A stretch of 64,000 nt of DNA from BOG-1184 sp049514575 (GCA_049514575.1 JBEKUX010000004.1:25955-89954); one strand, 5' to 3'. Shown: positions 1 to 9,707, counted from the stretch's first letter. A program made the numbers and translations. Notes: generated by a model not told the origin, from the letters alone.

Positions 1-1418
1 CGCTGGCCTATTTGACCTACACCGAAACCGGAAGACGGCGGTTATACATTTCAGCGCTGGGACTTTTTATCCTTGGCCTGCTGTCGAAAACCACGATTGC
101 GCCCTTTCCACTGGCGATGCTAGCGGTGGTATGGTGGAAGCGAGGTAGAATAGCAATACGGCGGGATATTGTACCGACGCTGCCTTTTTTTCTTGTGGGG
201 ATATTATTCGGACTGATTACTCTTTACGTGGAACGGACCCATATTGGAACGAGGGGGCCGGAGTTCGAATTTTCCCTTATTGAACGGTGTCTTATTGCCG
301 CCCGGGCCATATGGTTTTACCTAAGCAAAGTATTCCTGCCCGTTAATCTTATTTTCACTTATCCCCAGTGGAGTGTTAACGAAGGTATATGGTGGCAATA
401 CCTGTTTCCAGCAGCAATGCTGATGGCGGGCGGCATTCTGTGGGCAATGCGAAAGGTATGGCGAGCTCCTGCGGCCGTGTTTTTTTACTTTACGGCGATG
501 CTCCTGCCGTACCTTGGATTTTTCAGCCTTTTCACGTTTCGCTATTCATTTGTAGCGGATCACTACCAGTATCTTGCCGCCATAGGCCCGATTGTGATAG
601 GTGCGGGCGTGGTGAATAAAGCGGTTGGATTGGTACGGGGGAACGGAGGGGTTCTGAAGCCAGCGGTTACCGTGATGCTGCTGCTCGCGCTTGGAATGTT
701 GAGCTGGCAGCAGAGCGGTATGTATTCCGATGCCGAGACCCTGTACCGGACGACTATCGCAAGGAACGAAAATTGTTGGATGGCGCACAACAACCTCGGC
801 CTTTTGCTTGCGGACAAGGGACGAACTGATGAGGCCATGGCTCATTACCAGAAGGCATTGGAAATCAACCCCAATCATGCCAACGCCCACAACAACCTCG
901 GCACTCTGCTTGCGAAGATGGGACGGACCGATGAGGCCACGGCCCATTTCCTGAAAGCGCTGGAAATAAACCCCGACTATGGTGATGCCCATTTTAACTT
1001 CGGCCATCTGCTGGCGAGCATGGGACGTACTGACGAGGCCATGGTTCAATACATGAAGGCATTGGAAATAAACCCCGACGATGGCGGGGCACATTCCAGC
1101 CTCGGACTCTTATTTGCAAAGACAGGACGGACCGATGAGGCCTTTGTCCATCTCCGGAAGGCGTTGGAACTTAACCCCGATAATGCCGAAGCCCACAACA
1201 ACCTCGGAATTCTGCTTGCAAAGATGGGACAAACTGATGAGGCCTTTGCCCATTTTCGTATGGCCTTGGAACTTAACCCAAACTATGGTAATGCTCATTA
1301 CAACCTCGGCATTCTATTTGCGAAGATGGGACAAACTGATGAGGCTAACGCTCATTACCAGAAGGCATTGGAACTTAACCCCAATTACGCCCGAAGCCCA
1401 CAACAACCTCGACCATGA
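1..1418 (+). CDS. Multispanning membrane protein with C-terminal TPR array (5' truncated)
   Basis: The frame is open to the left edge, so the N-terminus is missing. The visible part has about seven hydrophobic segments (to about position 700) resembling the C-terminal membrane half of PMT/TMTC-like O-glycosyltransferases fused to TPRs. Six 34-residue TPR units follow (771-1382), each ending in a KALE(I/L)NP-type motif, with very similar DNA from unit to unit. By family analogy it may glycosylate exported proteins while the TPRs bind partners; this is inference. The last in-frame residues (ARSPQQPRP) do not fit the repeat. Removing one C from the CCC run at 1390-1392 restores a TPR-like EAHNNL start and extends the frame to 1464, so the end looks frameshifted. 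Confidence 0.75.
   Translation, partial: LAYLTYTETGRRRLYISALGLFILGLLSKTTIAPFPLAMLAVVWWKRGRIAIRRDIVPTLPFFLVGILFGLITLYVERTHIGTRGPEFEFSLIERCLIAARAIWFYLSKVFLPVNLIFTYPQWSVNEGIWWQYLFPAAMLMAGGILWAMRKVWRAPAAVFFYFTAMLLPYLGFFSLFTFRYSFVADHYQYLAAIGPIVIGAGVVNKAVGLVRGNGGVLKPAVTVMLLLALGMLSWQQSGMYSDAETLYRTTIARNENCWMAHNNLGLLLADKGRTDEAMAHYQKALEINPNHANAHNNLGTLLAKMGRTDEATAHFLKALEINPDYGDAHFNFGHLLASMGRTDEAMVQYMKALEINPDDGGAHSSLGLLFAKTGRTDEAFVHLRKALELNPDNAEAHNNLGILLAKMGQTDEAFAHFRMALELNPNYGNAHYNLGILFAKMGQTDEANAHYQKALELNPNYARSPQQPRP
771..1382 (+). repeat. Six tandem 102-bp units encoding TPR repeats
   Basis: Each 102-bp unit encodes 34 residues with a consensus of the form AHNNLG-LLAKMGRTDEA-AHY-KALEINP. Neighbouring units share long identical DNA stretches (for example the part encoding GRTDEA and LEINP). 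This is a coding repeat, not a CRISPR. Confidence 0.9.
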
Positions 1419-1596
1419 TTCTGTAAATGCTTCACAGGTAAATTCAAAACCACACGCACAATAAAGTGGTGCAAAAGAGGCTTGTGCTTTTGAAAAATAT
1501 TATTCTTAGGAGTAATGCTCTAAAATCATGAAATCAAGCGAAACCGAATTCGGGACTGTTAGGTATTTTGATTTTCCGGGAGCGGGTTTATTGGCC

Positions 1597-1632
1597 AAAA
1601 AAAATCCCCTCTTCCTGCAACGGAAGAGGGGA
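1597..1632 (-). terminator. Rho-independent terminator of the alpha-galactosidase gene
   Basis: An 11-bp perfect stem (tcccctcttcc at 1605-1615 with ggaagagggga at 1622-1632) has a 6-nt loop and is followed on the minus strand by eight Ts (1597-1604). It lies just past the stop codon at 1648. Confidence 0.9.
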
Positions 1633-1647
1633 TGTGCGGAACCATTC

Positions 1648-3186
1648 TTACTTTAGAATGACTTTCTGCTCAAACCGTTCCATGGCGTTCTGTACACTGA
1701 CTAAATACAATCCGCGCGGCAGGCCTTTCGTGGAGATGCTGCAATCCAGCGGTCCCGCCCCATGCTGCGAATATACAACTACGCCCTTCAAATTGACCAG
1801 ACTGACCGACAAAGGGCCTGACCTCGCCGCATGAACAACCACCCGTTCGCCTTCCGACTGCGCTTGCATGTCGTTGACCTTGACAGTGGCAAGTGGCGGT
1901 AAAACGCTGACCGGTATCCCCAGCCGGACCATGAACACGTCATGAACCGGAATGCTTGGGGAAGTATACGTCCCGTTGGCGGTCCAACTGGCCAGATTCG
2001 TGTGCGCCCACAGGTCCCTTACCGAATAGGTTTTACTTGTAGTAATGTCTCCCCCTACCGAGGCTATTTGCGCCTCTGTGACACCTATAGTGACGGCACC
2101 GGTGTTGGCCCGGTTAAAAAAGAGCACCGCATATTCACTTTTGGTCCTTCCTTTCAACAATTTGACCCAGACTTCCGAATTCCCGGTAACGACCCTGCGG
2201 CCCTGAATAATACCCATGGTAGTATCACCGCTAAGGGTGTCCTGATCAACCCCAATCACATCACTGTTGGTAAGTATCGACTGTATTGTGGCGTTCATGC
2301 TTCGTACGTCAGTGCCGGTAATAAGCGGCGCCGCCTCAATGCACCAGAGCGAAAAGTGGGCCCTGGCCTGTGCGTAATTGGTCGCGAAATCACCGTATCC
2401 TAGTTCCATCATATCAGGGTCATTCCACGAGCCGATACGTGCTCTGTCATAATGGGTGCACGAGTTGTCCGAATTGCTCAGCATGGTACCCCAACTGTTG
2501 TTGATATCATTCGTGGTCCGCCACAAGTTTCCAACCGTATCGCCCCACGCCCACGGGTTCTGGTTACCCCAGTTGCAGATGCTGAAAACCATCGGATGAG
2601 ATCCCGTCACATGGGTCAAGGAGGTTTTCATGCAATCCCTTATCATTGAATAGGTCGTCACTGCAGTGCCGGTAAAGCAGCAAAAATCTATTTTTACATA
2701 ATCCATCCCCCACTTGGTAAACGTGTCGCAATCCTGCTGCTCGTGGCCGGACATGCCCGAAAATCCACATGAGCCGTAACACGTCGCGCAGGTCACCGTA
2801 CCCACATCGGTATAGAGACCGAATTTAAGCCCTCTTGCGTGAATGGAATCCGCACATCCTTTCATCCCATGAGGAAAGTATGTGGGGTCCGCAACCAATC
2901 CTCCATGGGCGTCTCTGTTCGCCAGCGCCCAGCCATCGTCGACATTCACAAATTTATACCCAACGGCAGTCATCCCCTTGGAATTGAACGCATCGGCTAT
3001 TCCTATCATCAATGCTTCATTTACATCTCCGTGCCCGCTGCCGTTTTTGCAGCCGAAATAGTTCCACGTGTTAAACCCCATGGGCGGGGTGCGGGCAAGC
3101 CCGTTTTTAAGGGCCAAAACGTTTGTCGCGCTGAATATAACGGCACACACGACTACAGCAAACGCATAAAAAAGTTTTTTACTCAT
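1648..3186 (-). CDS. Secreted alpha-galactosidase, GH27, with T9SS C-terminal sorting domain
   Basis: This is predicted to hydrolyse terminal alpha-galactosides outside the cell. A signal peptide (about residues 1-25) is followed by the GH27 start LARTPPMGFNTWN. The nucleophile region YVKIDFCC and the acid/base region GSWNDPDMMELG are both intact. After the beta-sandwich domain, the last ~75 residues form a type A Por-secretion sorting domain (VYSQHG, then GLPRGLYLVSV, ending in KVILK), so export through the type IX system is expected. The length (512 aa) suits a GH27 plus CTD. The start is supported by GGGGAGG 5 nt upstream of ATG. The gene is monocistronic with its own terminator. Confidence 0.93.
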   Translation of the reverse strand: MSKKLFYAFAVVVCAVIFSATNVLALKNGLARTPPMGFNTWNYFGCKNGSGHGDVNEALMIGIADAFNSKGMTAVGYKFVNVDDGWALANRDAHGGLVADPTYFPHGMKGCADSIHARGLKFGLYTDVGTVTCATCYGSCGFSGMSGHEQQDCDTFTKWGMDYVKIDFCCFTGTAVTTYSMIRDCMKTSLTHVTGSHPMVFSICNWGNQNPWAWGDTVGNLWRTTNDINNSWGTMLSNSDNSCTHYDRARIGSWNDPDMMELGYGDFATNYAQARAHFSLWCIEAAPLITGTDVRSMNATIQSILTNSDVIGVDQDTLSGDTTMGIIQGRRVVTGNSEVWVKLLKGRTKSEYAVLFFNRANTGAVTIGVTEAQIASVGGDITTSKTYSVRDLWAHTNLASWTANGTYTSPSIPVHDVFMVRLGIPVSVLPPLATVKVNDMQAQSEGERVVVHAARSGPLSVSLVNLKGVVVYSQHGAGPLDCSISTKGLPRGLYLVSVQNAMERFEQKVILK

Positions 3187-3410
3187 AAATCCTCCCCTTT
3201 GATTTGTGGTTGGTTAAGTACATTTATTTCACTCAGGATTACTCTTACTTCACACTTCATAGCTGACCTACCCCCCTTCTTAAGATTATAATAATAATTT
3301 TTGAAAAAAAACAGCATTTTGTTTACATTTTTTATGCACGATATCGCCCCCTTTTGGTTTCTCTTTTACTTTTCCCGGAACACACCAAATCCCGCATTTT
3401 ACTGCCTTTT

Positions 3411-4784
3411 TCAGAAAGAATACCCGAATTTTAAGTTCCAGTGCCAGTGTCCTTTTTGGGTCAGGCTTTCGTATTCATTCGTCGAACCATCCCAGAACGT
3501 GGTCCGCAGATGGTCGAACGCGAATTCGGCGATCACACTGAAACCCTGAACAACCATTTTTTTTGCGTAAACAGACCAGCGCCAGGACCCTTTATTATAG
3601 TTCGCTGGATTATAGTTAACCCAATCCTTCTGCGGGTGAGGCACGGGAGACCCTTGGTCAAGAACCAAAGTATAATCATTCGGCAGTACGCTTGGAAAAT
3701 ATTCAAGTTCACCGGAAAGCACGTCTAATATCCGGAAAGCCGGGAAGTTGAAACCGACCATTCTCGGTGTTCGCTGGTTAAGGCTGTTATACCATGCATG
3801 ATATACGGAGTCCGGTGAATTTACCCCTTTGTTTCCTCCTTCGACCCCGACCCAGCATATTTCTCCGTAAAGCTTCAGGTCCTCAGGCCCAAACAGTTCC
3901 GGCGAACCCAAAAATGGCTTGGGATCAACGGCGGCCCTTGCCATGACCTTGGTCGCTTTAAATGAATAAAAGGCGGTATCTCCATTCGGTGTAATGTATG
4001 AATTATAACCAACTCCATTCGAATTAGCGTATGTCTTTTTCGGCGATGTCAGGCTGTCATTTGCCGGGAAGCACCTCGCGAAATCGATACCTGCCCCGAT
4101 CTCAATGGCATTGAACAGCTTATAGCTTGCGATGCCGGCAAGGGAGAAATCAAATAATGGAAAGACGAAAGCTTCGCTTGTCAACAGAAGATCGGCATGG
4201 AAATTATTAATTGCGTCACTGCTTAAATGCAGCCCGAGCAGCCGCGCTGCCGGGAAGTCGAAATTGGTGAATATATACGTCGGATAAGTGCCGGTCCGGA
4301 AAAGATAGTCGCCAAAGTTTGTTCCGTCGCGATTATACTTGAAGTCAAACATACCGAGACTTGCCTGCAGCAATGGATTTCCCAAGTCGCCGAAGGAATA
4401 ATTCCCGTAAGCCTCATTGGTATAGGCAACGCCGAACGGACGCATTGAGGGCTTCAAGTTTGTCTGTTGCGGATAGGGATAGTTCATATAAAACTCGGGG
4501 CTTATGACCAGGCTGAGCCTCTCGCTTGGCCGGGCTTTGATGAACAACCCGATAAGCACGTTGTTCTGCCATTGATGAGCGATCTCGTTTCCCCGCAGCC
4601 TGTCGAACCCTTTAACTATCTGTCCGATTTGCCAGAAGGAGTATCCTCCCACACTCACTTTTTCTTTCGTGTCCGGTACTTTTGTATTTGTATCCGGCTT
4701 TTCAACCGACGCCATTACTCCTCCTGCCGACACAAGCGCAAAAACCGGAATCAGCAAGAAAAAACATCGTGACTTAAAGCTCAT
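3411..4784 (-). CDS. Outer-membrane beta-barrel protein (porin-like), unknown substrate
   Basis: A signal peptide (FFLLIPVFALVSAGGVMA) is followed by a Thr/Lys/Asp-rich linker and then many alternating amphipathic strands, ending in an aromatic terminus (FGYSF) typical of BAM-inserted barrels. I do not recognise a named family. ATG 4784 is preferred over an ATG 18 nt upstream because AAGGAGGG sits 3 nt before it. The 178-bp gap upstream to the DUF2341 gene argues for separate transcription. Confidence 0.7.
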   Translation of the reverse strand: MSFKSRCFFLLIPVFALVSAGGVMASVEKPDTNTKVPDTKEKVSVGGYSFWQIGQIVKGFDRLRGNEIAHQWQNNVLIGLFIKARPSERLSLVISPEFYMNYPYPQQTNLKPSMRPFGVAYTNEAYGNYSFGDLGNPLLQASLGMFDFKYNRDGTNFGDYLFRTGTYPTYIFTNFDFPAARLLGLHLSSDAINNFHADLLLTSEAFVFPLFDFSLAGIASYKLFNAIEIGAGIDFARCFPANDSLTSPKKTYANSNGVGYNSYITPNGDTAFYSFKATKVMARAAVDPKPFLGSPELFGPEDLKLYGEICWVGVEGGNKGVNSPDSVYHAWYNSLNQRTPRMVGFNFPAFRILDVLSGELEYFPSVLPNDYTLVLDQGSPVPHPQKDWVNYNPANYNKGSWRWSVYAKKMVVQGFSVIAEFAFDHLRTTFWDGSTNEYESLTQKGHWHWNLKFGYSF

Positions 4785-4962
4785 TTTCCCTCCTTTTATC
4801 AAAAAAGGTTATAAATATTCTTTTTCTCTCTTCGTAACTATTAACAATACATTCTTTTGTGCGCCTGGGTGTCTGCTCTGGAAAAGATTCTCCCGACTTT
4901 CCTCCTCCTTTCCCATCCTGAACATTCCGGTTGATAACCCGCGCCGTTCTTTTTGTATCCGA

Positions 4963-6636
4963 CTATTTAAAAACCACCAGCGCGTCCTGCGCTTTCTGGT
5001 TCATATAACACAGTTTAATATAATCGGCCGAGATTGCGGTCCGGCAGACCCGCACTTCTTCGATCCTGCCGGAAAAATTAAAGCTGGTTTTCCCATTACC
5101 GTGTTTCCCTATAAACGTGTTTTGCCCGACGCCCGAATAATCTATCGTTGAATTCATACTGGTCTCAAGGAGAGAAAGCGTCCCGTCTATATAGAGCGCC
5201 TGATTGTGGATGCCCTGATCAACGGTAAACGTTATCAGATGCCAGCCGGTCCGTTTTAAAAACTGGCCGGAGCATACATTATCAAAGGCCGTATCGGTGG
5301 GATGAGAATACAGGTGCACCGCTCCCATGGTGCCCAGGGCGCCTAGAGCATAGTCCATCCTGATCAGCGCCGCGTCGCCTATCGAAAGTATTTCGCCGCC
5401 GCCACCCGGGGGCGTGGTGTCAAGTTGCGCCCATGCGCTGAGCGTGATGCTCGAAGGCGACCCCAGCAGACCGGCTATTTTAATGGAATCCGCGCCATTG
5501 AACTTTTTGCAAAAGCCTATAACGCCCGCCGTGTCGAGGGCCGTGGAGATCTGCGCATTGTTCTTATTGAACGTCGCGTCTGCGCTGTTCCGGCAGAGGT
5601 GCCAGACCGCCGCAAATCCGTTTGCCGTATCAAACACGGCTGCGCCGTTGGAATTGTCCCGTGCGTTTGAATTGCCCCAATGCATGGTGATATACTGCGT
5701 GCTGTTATTGCCGTGTATCGTATCCACCAGCACCCATAGCTCCGCCTGCCCGTTTGCGGAATCCCAGCGTTCGATTTCGTAGGGGAGCATTCTGTTGCCC
5801 GGCGACAGGAACCGGATGTCTTCCCCGTTTTTCTTTGCCTCGTTGAACAGAAAATTGTTCCCCTCTATCAATCTTACGAGCACCGGGAACCGATACACGG
5901 CGCCCGCCACGTTTGCGCCGCCGGCCGTGGTATTGAGCGCGAGTTGCCGTGAAGACCGCCACCCGACGGACGGCACTACCGTCGTGGCTCCGGGCATTGT
6001 GGTCACCTGGTCAATAATCACCGGCTGCACGGCGGAATCGCTGCATACGATCCTGAGTCTGAACGTGCCGGCAGGCAGGTCGCTGATAGTAAACGTGCCG
6101 CTTCCGTCAACCGGAGCAAGCCTTTCAAGACCATAGACCTGCACATACCATGCGGCGCCCGGGGCAGCGTCGATGTTGACCTCGCCCTTCACGGCAGCAT
6201 AATTTTGCATAGTGATGGTCCCGACGTTAACCGGATGGCGATCCGGAGAAATGGAACACTGTTTGAAAACCGCCAGCGCGCTCCGGTCGTTAATTTCGAC
6301 GGAATAGCTGCCCGTATCGAGAGAATCAAAAGTAAAACATCCGTTCGAATCGGTGAGACCGTCATTGGCCTGCTCCCATGTCTTTGCTAGGGCCTTCGGC
6401 ACCGCAGTAACATAATCGGTCCTCCGGATCGCGGCATGTGCGCCCATTGCCGGCGATCCGCCCGGAAGAATCACCCTGCCGCTTATTCTGCCATTGGTGG
6501 TTTCTGAACCAAAACCACCGTCAACCGCAGACAGATGGCTGCACTTCATGACGGTAAGCAGAGACAGGGCAATGACGACCAGCAATGGTGCTGATGTTGC
6601 CCGGTTCTGTTTGTATATCACCAAGCCCCTGCTCAT
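4963..6636 (-). CDS. DUF2341 / LamG-domain envelope protein, probable lipoprotein
   Basis: An N-terminal hydrophobic segment ends in a lipobox-like LLTVMKC (about residues 26-32). Then follow two carboxypeptidase-regulatory-like beta-sandwich repeats (about 48-130 and 150-205), a DUF2341 segment (about 240-345; features such as LPYEIERWD and TQYITMHWGN), and a C-terminal LamG/concanavalin-like domain (about 350-550) with the usual EEVRVCRTAIS ending. Together these suggest surface carbohydrate binding or adhesion. The start overlaps the stop of the upstream regulator by 4 bp (ATGA), so the two are translationally coupled. Confidence 0.75.
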   Translation of the reverse strand: MSRGLVIYKQNRATSAPLLVVIALSLLTVMKCSHLSAVDGGFGSETTNGRISGRVILPGGSPAMGAHAAIRRTDYVTAVPKALAKTWEQANDGLTDSNGCFTFDSLDTGSYSVEINDRSALAVFKQCSISPDRHPVNVGTITMQNYAAVKGEVNIDAAPGAAWYVQVYGLERLAPVDGSGTFTISDLPAGTFRLRIVCSDSAVQPVIIDQVTTMPGATTVVPSVGWRSSRQLALNTTAGGANVAGAVYRFPVLVRLIEGNNFLFNEAKKNGEDIRFLSPGNRMLPYEIERWDSANGQAELWVLVDTIHGNNSTQYITMHWGNSNARDNSNGAAVFDTANGFAAVWHLCRNSADATFNKNNAQISTALDTAGVIGFCKKFNGADSIKIAGLLGSPSSITLSAWAQLDTTPPGGGGEILSIGDAALIRMDYALGALGTMGAVHLYSHPTDTAFDNVCSGQFLKRTGWHLITFTVDQGIHNQALYIDGTLSLLETSMNSTIDYSGVGQNTFIGKHGNGKTSFNFSGRIEEVRVCRTAISADYIKLCYMNQKAQDALVVFK

Positions 6637-7457
6637 GCGGAGCGCTCCTGTAATGACAATGGAAACAGCTGGATGTTGAGCTGATATACCCGATCGGGTT
6701 TCTCACTGGCGGACGCTATTTGAAGGACCGTGCGCCGGTATTCGCTCGTAACCCGTTTGATCTCCTCCAGATCATCCTGTGCCACTGCAATGGAAACCGT
6801 TGAGATGTCCCGCTCGTCAGGCGGGAAACGTTCTAATGCCTCCAGAGCAAGCTTGACGCCCTGCTGCTGGAATGACCGGATTGCAATTGATTTCCAGTTT
6901 TTTCCCGTAGTGATTATATTATTCGTCGGAATATATTTGCCGCTCGGTTCTTTCCGGACCAGCTTGAGCTTCAGAAGCAGCTTGATACTCTCCTGCGCCT
7001 GTTGAACGGAAATCCGCGGTTGTATCCGCGCTGCCAGGGCTTTGTAGTCGCCTCTGAAGTCAATAATGTAGAGGAGCGCAAGGACAACGGTATGATGCCA
7101 TTCGCGGTAAAATTCATATTGATCGGGTTCGAGGCGGTAGGGATCTATCCGCTGGATAGCCATGAGTTTTTCGAATAAACTTTTATTGTCCTGTTCACTT
7201 TTGGCTTTTTTAAACCGTACCAGCGTCTCAAAATATTTTGCTTCCCTTCCGGAAAATTGAGCGTAGTGAATGACCCGCTGTATCCCTGCATTGGAAAGGT
7301 GTCGTTTGCCTTGCAAAATTTTTATGAGGTTTCCCGGATCAACGCCGATCTTCCGGCCAAAAAAACGATATGAAAAGAAAGGAAGTTTTTTCCTTTTCTC
7401 TTCAAAAAAATCCCGTAAAAAAACACAATAATCGGTATATTCAAAAATATCCGGCAT
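6633..7457 (-). CDS. TIGR02147 family protein (HTH-type regulator-like)
   Basis: The 274-residue protein opens with the family hallmark: DIFEYTDYCVFLRDFFEEKR, then YRFFGRKIGVDPGNLIKILQGKRHLS, an HTH-like segment (about residues 28-56). The C-terminal half contains the usual DERDISTVSIAV stretch. The family was defined from paralogues in Fibrobacter and is found in few phyla; its members are thought to be transcriptional regulators, often coded next to secreted or envelope proteins. It is co-transcribed with the DUF2341 protein (4-bp overlap), so a regulatory link to that protein is plausible but unproven. Confidence 0.85.
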   Translation of the reverse strand: MPDIFEYTDYCVFLRDFFEEKRKKLPFFSYRFFGRKIGVDPGNLIKILQGKRHLSNAGIQRVIHYAQFSGREAKYFETLVRFKKAKSEQDNKSLFEKLMAIQRIDPYRLEPDQYEFYREWHHTVVLALLYIIDFRGDYKALAARIQPRISVQQAQESIKLLLKLKLVRKEPSGKYIPTNNIITTGKNWKSIAIRSFQQQGVKLALEALERFPPDERDISTVSIAVAQDDLEEIKRVTSEYRRTVLQIASASEKPDRVYQLNIQLFPLSLQERSA

Positions 7458-7654
7458 AATGCTAAAATATAATCATGCGTTATATATGAGGCGGTTTTTT
7501 TTGTTTTTTGACAACGCTTTATGCCTTTTTTTGCTGAAAAGCCGGTTTTTCGTATTGTTTCAGCCATATTTTTTGACAACACTTTAAACACTGCAATTAT
7601 TGTCTTCTTAGTCCTTTTGAATAAATCGGCCCCAGATGAAACGGCGAGCGCGTA

Positions 7655-7690
7655 TAAAAAAAAGCCCGACTGGGCATACCCGCCGGGCTT
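7655..7690 (-). terminator. Terminator of the HU gene
   Basis: Stem aagcccg (7662-7668) pairs with cgggctt (7684-7690). A T run on the minus strand follows (A tract at 7656-7663 on plus). It lies 29 bp past the HU stop. Confidence 0.8.
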
Positions 7691-7718
7691 CTGCTTTTTA
7701 TCCCTCTTTCTGCAACGG

Positions 7719-7985
7719 TTACTGCACGCTTTTCTTGAGCGCCTTTCCTGCCTTGAAACGGATGGTCTTTGAGGCCTTGATCTTGATGGCTTTGCCGGTC
7801 TGGGGGTTACGTCCCATGCGGGCCTTGCGGTTTCCGACCGAAAACGACCCGAAACCGATCAGGTTGACGCCTTTCTTGACGCCCTTTTTAATGTTGCCGA
7901 GAACAGCGTTGACGGCCTTTTCGGCCATTGCTTTACTTACGCCAACTTCCTTGGCGACGGCAGCGATAAGATCACCTTTGTTCAT
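7719..7985 (-). CDS. HU-family DNA-binding protein
   Basis: The 88-residue histone-like protein matches the family length and has the N-terminal MNKGDLIAAVA start, the signature GFGSFSV followed by RKARMGRNPQTG, and a basic C-terminus. It binds and bends DNA as a dimer in the nucleoid. AAAGGGG lies 6 nt before the ATG, and a strong terminator follows, so it is a single-gene unit. Confidence 0.97.
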   Translation of the reverse strand: MNKGDLIAAVAKEVGVSKAMAEKAVNAVLGNIKKGVKKGVNLIGFGSFSVGNRKARMGRNPQTGKAIKIKASKTIRFKAGKALKKSVQ

Positions 7986-8145
7986 CGCAAACCCCTTTCG
8001 TTAAGGTGTGAAGAGGAGAAGGTGGTATACCTGCACTCACGTGCTTTCGTTTTTTACTCACGGGCCGTCCGGTATCACTGCCCTCGCCCCTCCGGACGCC
8101 TCTTCTATAATATATAAGGGGGGAGAGAGAGTAAATGCAAAATAG

Positions 8146-8994
8146 TTATCCCTGTGCGGCCATATCCTTGAGCATCGCCACCTCTGCGGGCCACAGGCTC
8201 TCGTCGATGGTTTCGAGCACGAGCGGGATCCCGTCGAAGCGGCCGTCACGCATAATCATCTCGAACGCCGCCGGTCCCAGCGTGCCCTTGCCGATGCTCT
8301 GGTGACGGTCAAGCCTGCTGCCGAGACCGGATTTGGCGTCGTTCAGGTGCGCGCCCCGCAGATAGCGCAGACCGACGATCTTATCGAGCGTCGCCATGGC
8401 GGCCTCGTAAGCGCTTTTCGTCCGCAGATCGTAGCCGGCGGCAAAGGCATGGCAGGTGTCGAAGCAGAAACCGATTCTTGATTTATCAGAAACATACCTT
8501 ATGAGAAACGCGAGCTGCTCGAACGAGTGGCCCACGGTCGAGCCCTGACCGGCCGTGTTTTCGAGCACCACCGTTACCCCGTCGGTTTCCCGGTGCGCCC
8601 GGTTGATGGCGTCCGCGATCTGCAGCATGCAGACCTCATCGGAAACGAGCCGCAGGCTGCTTCCCGGGTGAATGTTGAGCAGCGTCAAGCCGAGCTGGCC
8701 GCACCGTTTCATCTCGTCGACCAGAGCGGCGTAGGATTTTTTGAATGCAGCAGGGTCGGGATTGCCGAGATTGATAAGGTAACCGTCATGGGCCAGAACC
8801 TGCTTGGGCAAGTATCCGTTATCCCGGAGATTTTTCCTGAATTCACTTATCGCACGGTCAGTGTACTGCGAAGCTGTCCATTGACGTTGATTCTTGGTAA
8901 ACATGCCGAACCCGGTGGCGCCAAGCGCGGCGGCGTTCACCGGCGCATTCCAGACGCCGCCGGCAATTGAGACATGAGGTCCTACGAATTTCAT
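8146..8994 (-). CDS. nfo: Endonuclease IV (AP endonuclease, base excision repair)
   Basis: At 282 aa it has the TIM-barrel start FVGPHVSIAGG and metal-binding patches (LNIHPGSS, LENTAGQG, FCFDTCHAFAAGYDL, HLNDAK, HQSIGKG, LVLET) spread in the order expected of zinc-dependent Nfo. It cleaves 5' to abasic sites. GGGAG sits 7 nt before the ATG. It may be co-transcribed with the rimI-like gene upstream (51-bp gap). Confidence 0.95.
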   Translation of the reverse strand: MKFVGPHVSIAGGVWNAPVNAAALGATGFGMFTKNQRQWTASQYTDRAISEFRKNLRDNGYLPKQVLAHDGYLINLGNPDPAAFKKSYAALVDEMKRCGQLGLTLLNIHPGSSLRLVSDEVCMLQIADAINRAHRETDGVTVVLENTAGQGSTVGHSFEQLAFLIRYVSDKSRIGFCFDTCHAFAAGYDLRTKSAYEAAMATLDKIVGLRYLRGAHLNDAKSGLGSRLDRHQSIGKGTLGPAAFEMIMRDGRFDGIPLVLETIDESLWPAEVAMLKDMAAQG

Positions 8995-9045
8995 GGCCGT
9001 CTCCCGCGGATTCCCCTCGTGCTGTCATTTTTAGGGGAAATCAGC

Positions 9046-9525
9046 TCACCGTTTTCTCGCCGGCTCCAGCGGCCGGCTCATGGTCAGGGCATCGCTCCCG
9101 TCGGTGTAATATTTTTTTCTTTTCGCATCCACGGTAAAACCGGTCAGCCGGTAGAGCGCCAGTGCCGCACTGTTCGACGCTCCGACTTCCAGAAATGCGT
9201 ATCGTGCTCCGCTTGCCAGCGCGGCGGCAAGCGAATGCGACAGCAGCGCCCTGCCATACCCCTGCCGGCGCTTTACCGGCCGGGTGCAGAGGCGGTGGAT
9301 ATGCAGTTCGTCCGCAAAGAGTCTGCAGAGAATATATGCGGCAAGCCCGCCCGCTGCCGGCAGTCTGATCCCGAAGTGAAAACCATGTTCATGTGAAAGC
9401 TCCTCTTTCAGCATGCCGTCGGTCCAGGGATTCCTCCGGCCGGCGGCTTCAACGGAACGGATCTGCTGAAAGTCGGCTCTGCCGAGCGGGACACAGCGCA
9501 TGAGGCGGCGGTCGGTCTTTTTCAT
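9046..9525 (-). CDS. rimI: RimI-like ribosomal protein alanine N-acetyltransferase (GNAT)
   Basis: The 159-aa GNAT fold has the acetyl-CoA loop RRQGYGRALL and the RimI-like C-terminal run LEVGASNSAALALYRLTGF followed by KKYYTDGSDALTM. The N-terminal NPWTDGMLKEEL also matches RimI. It probably acetylates the N-terminus of S18; other GNAT substrates cannot be ruled out. No strong Shine-Dalgarno is seen before the ATG. Confidence 0.82.
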   Translation of the reverse strand: MKKTDRRLMRCVPLGRADFQQIRSVEAAGRRNPWTDGMLKEELSHEHGFHFGIRLPAAGGLAAYILCRLFADELHIHRLCTRPVKRRQGYGRALLSHSLAAALASGARYAFLEVGASNSAALALYRLTGFTVDAKRKKYYTDGSDALTMSRPLEPARKR

Positions 9526-9707
9526 GAATGTACGGGATGAACATTAAAGAAATTTGATACTCGCACGCGCACAATATAATTTTTTAGCCCGTTGAAAGCA
9601 CGGCAAGAAAAATAGTTTCCGGATGTTTTTCCGATAGAGTTTTCCCCTATGAACAAACACGGTAGCTTTGTAACCACAGTATCAACCCTTTTCAAAGGAG
9701 TCTTTAT

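Noticed and set aside
771..1382. Regular ~102-bp repeats that could suggest a CRISPR or other DNA repeat array
   Set aside because: They encode in-frame TPR units; no conserved short repeat with variable spacers is present.
9554..9580. TTGATA ... TATAAT as the promoter of the 9708 lipoprotein gene
   Set aside because: Spacing is only 15 bp and it is about 130 bp upstream; too weak to list as a feature.
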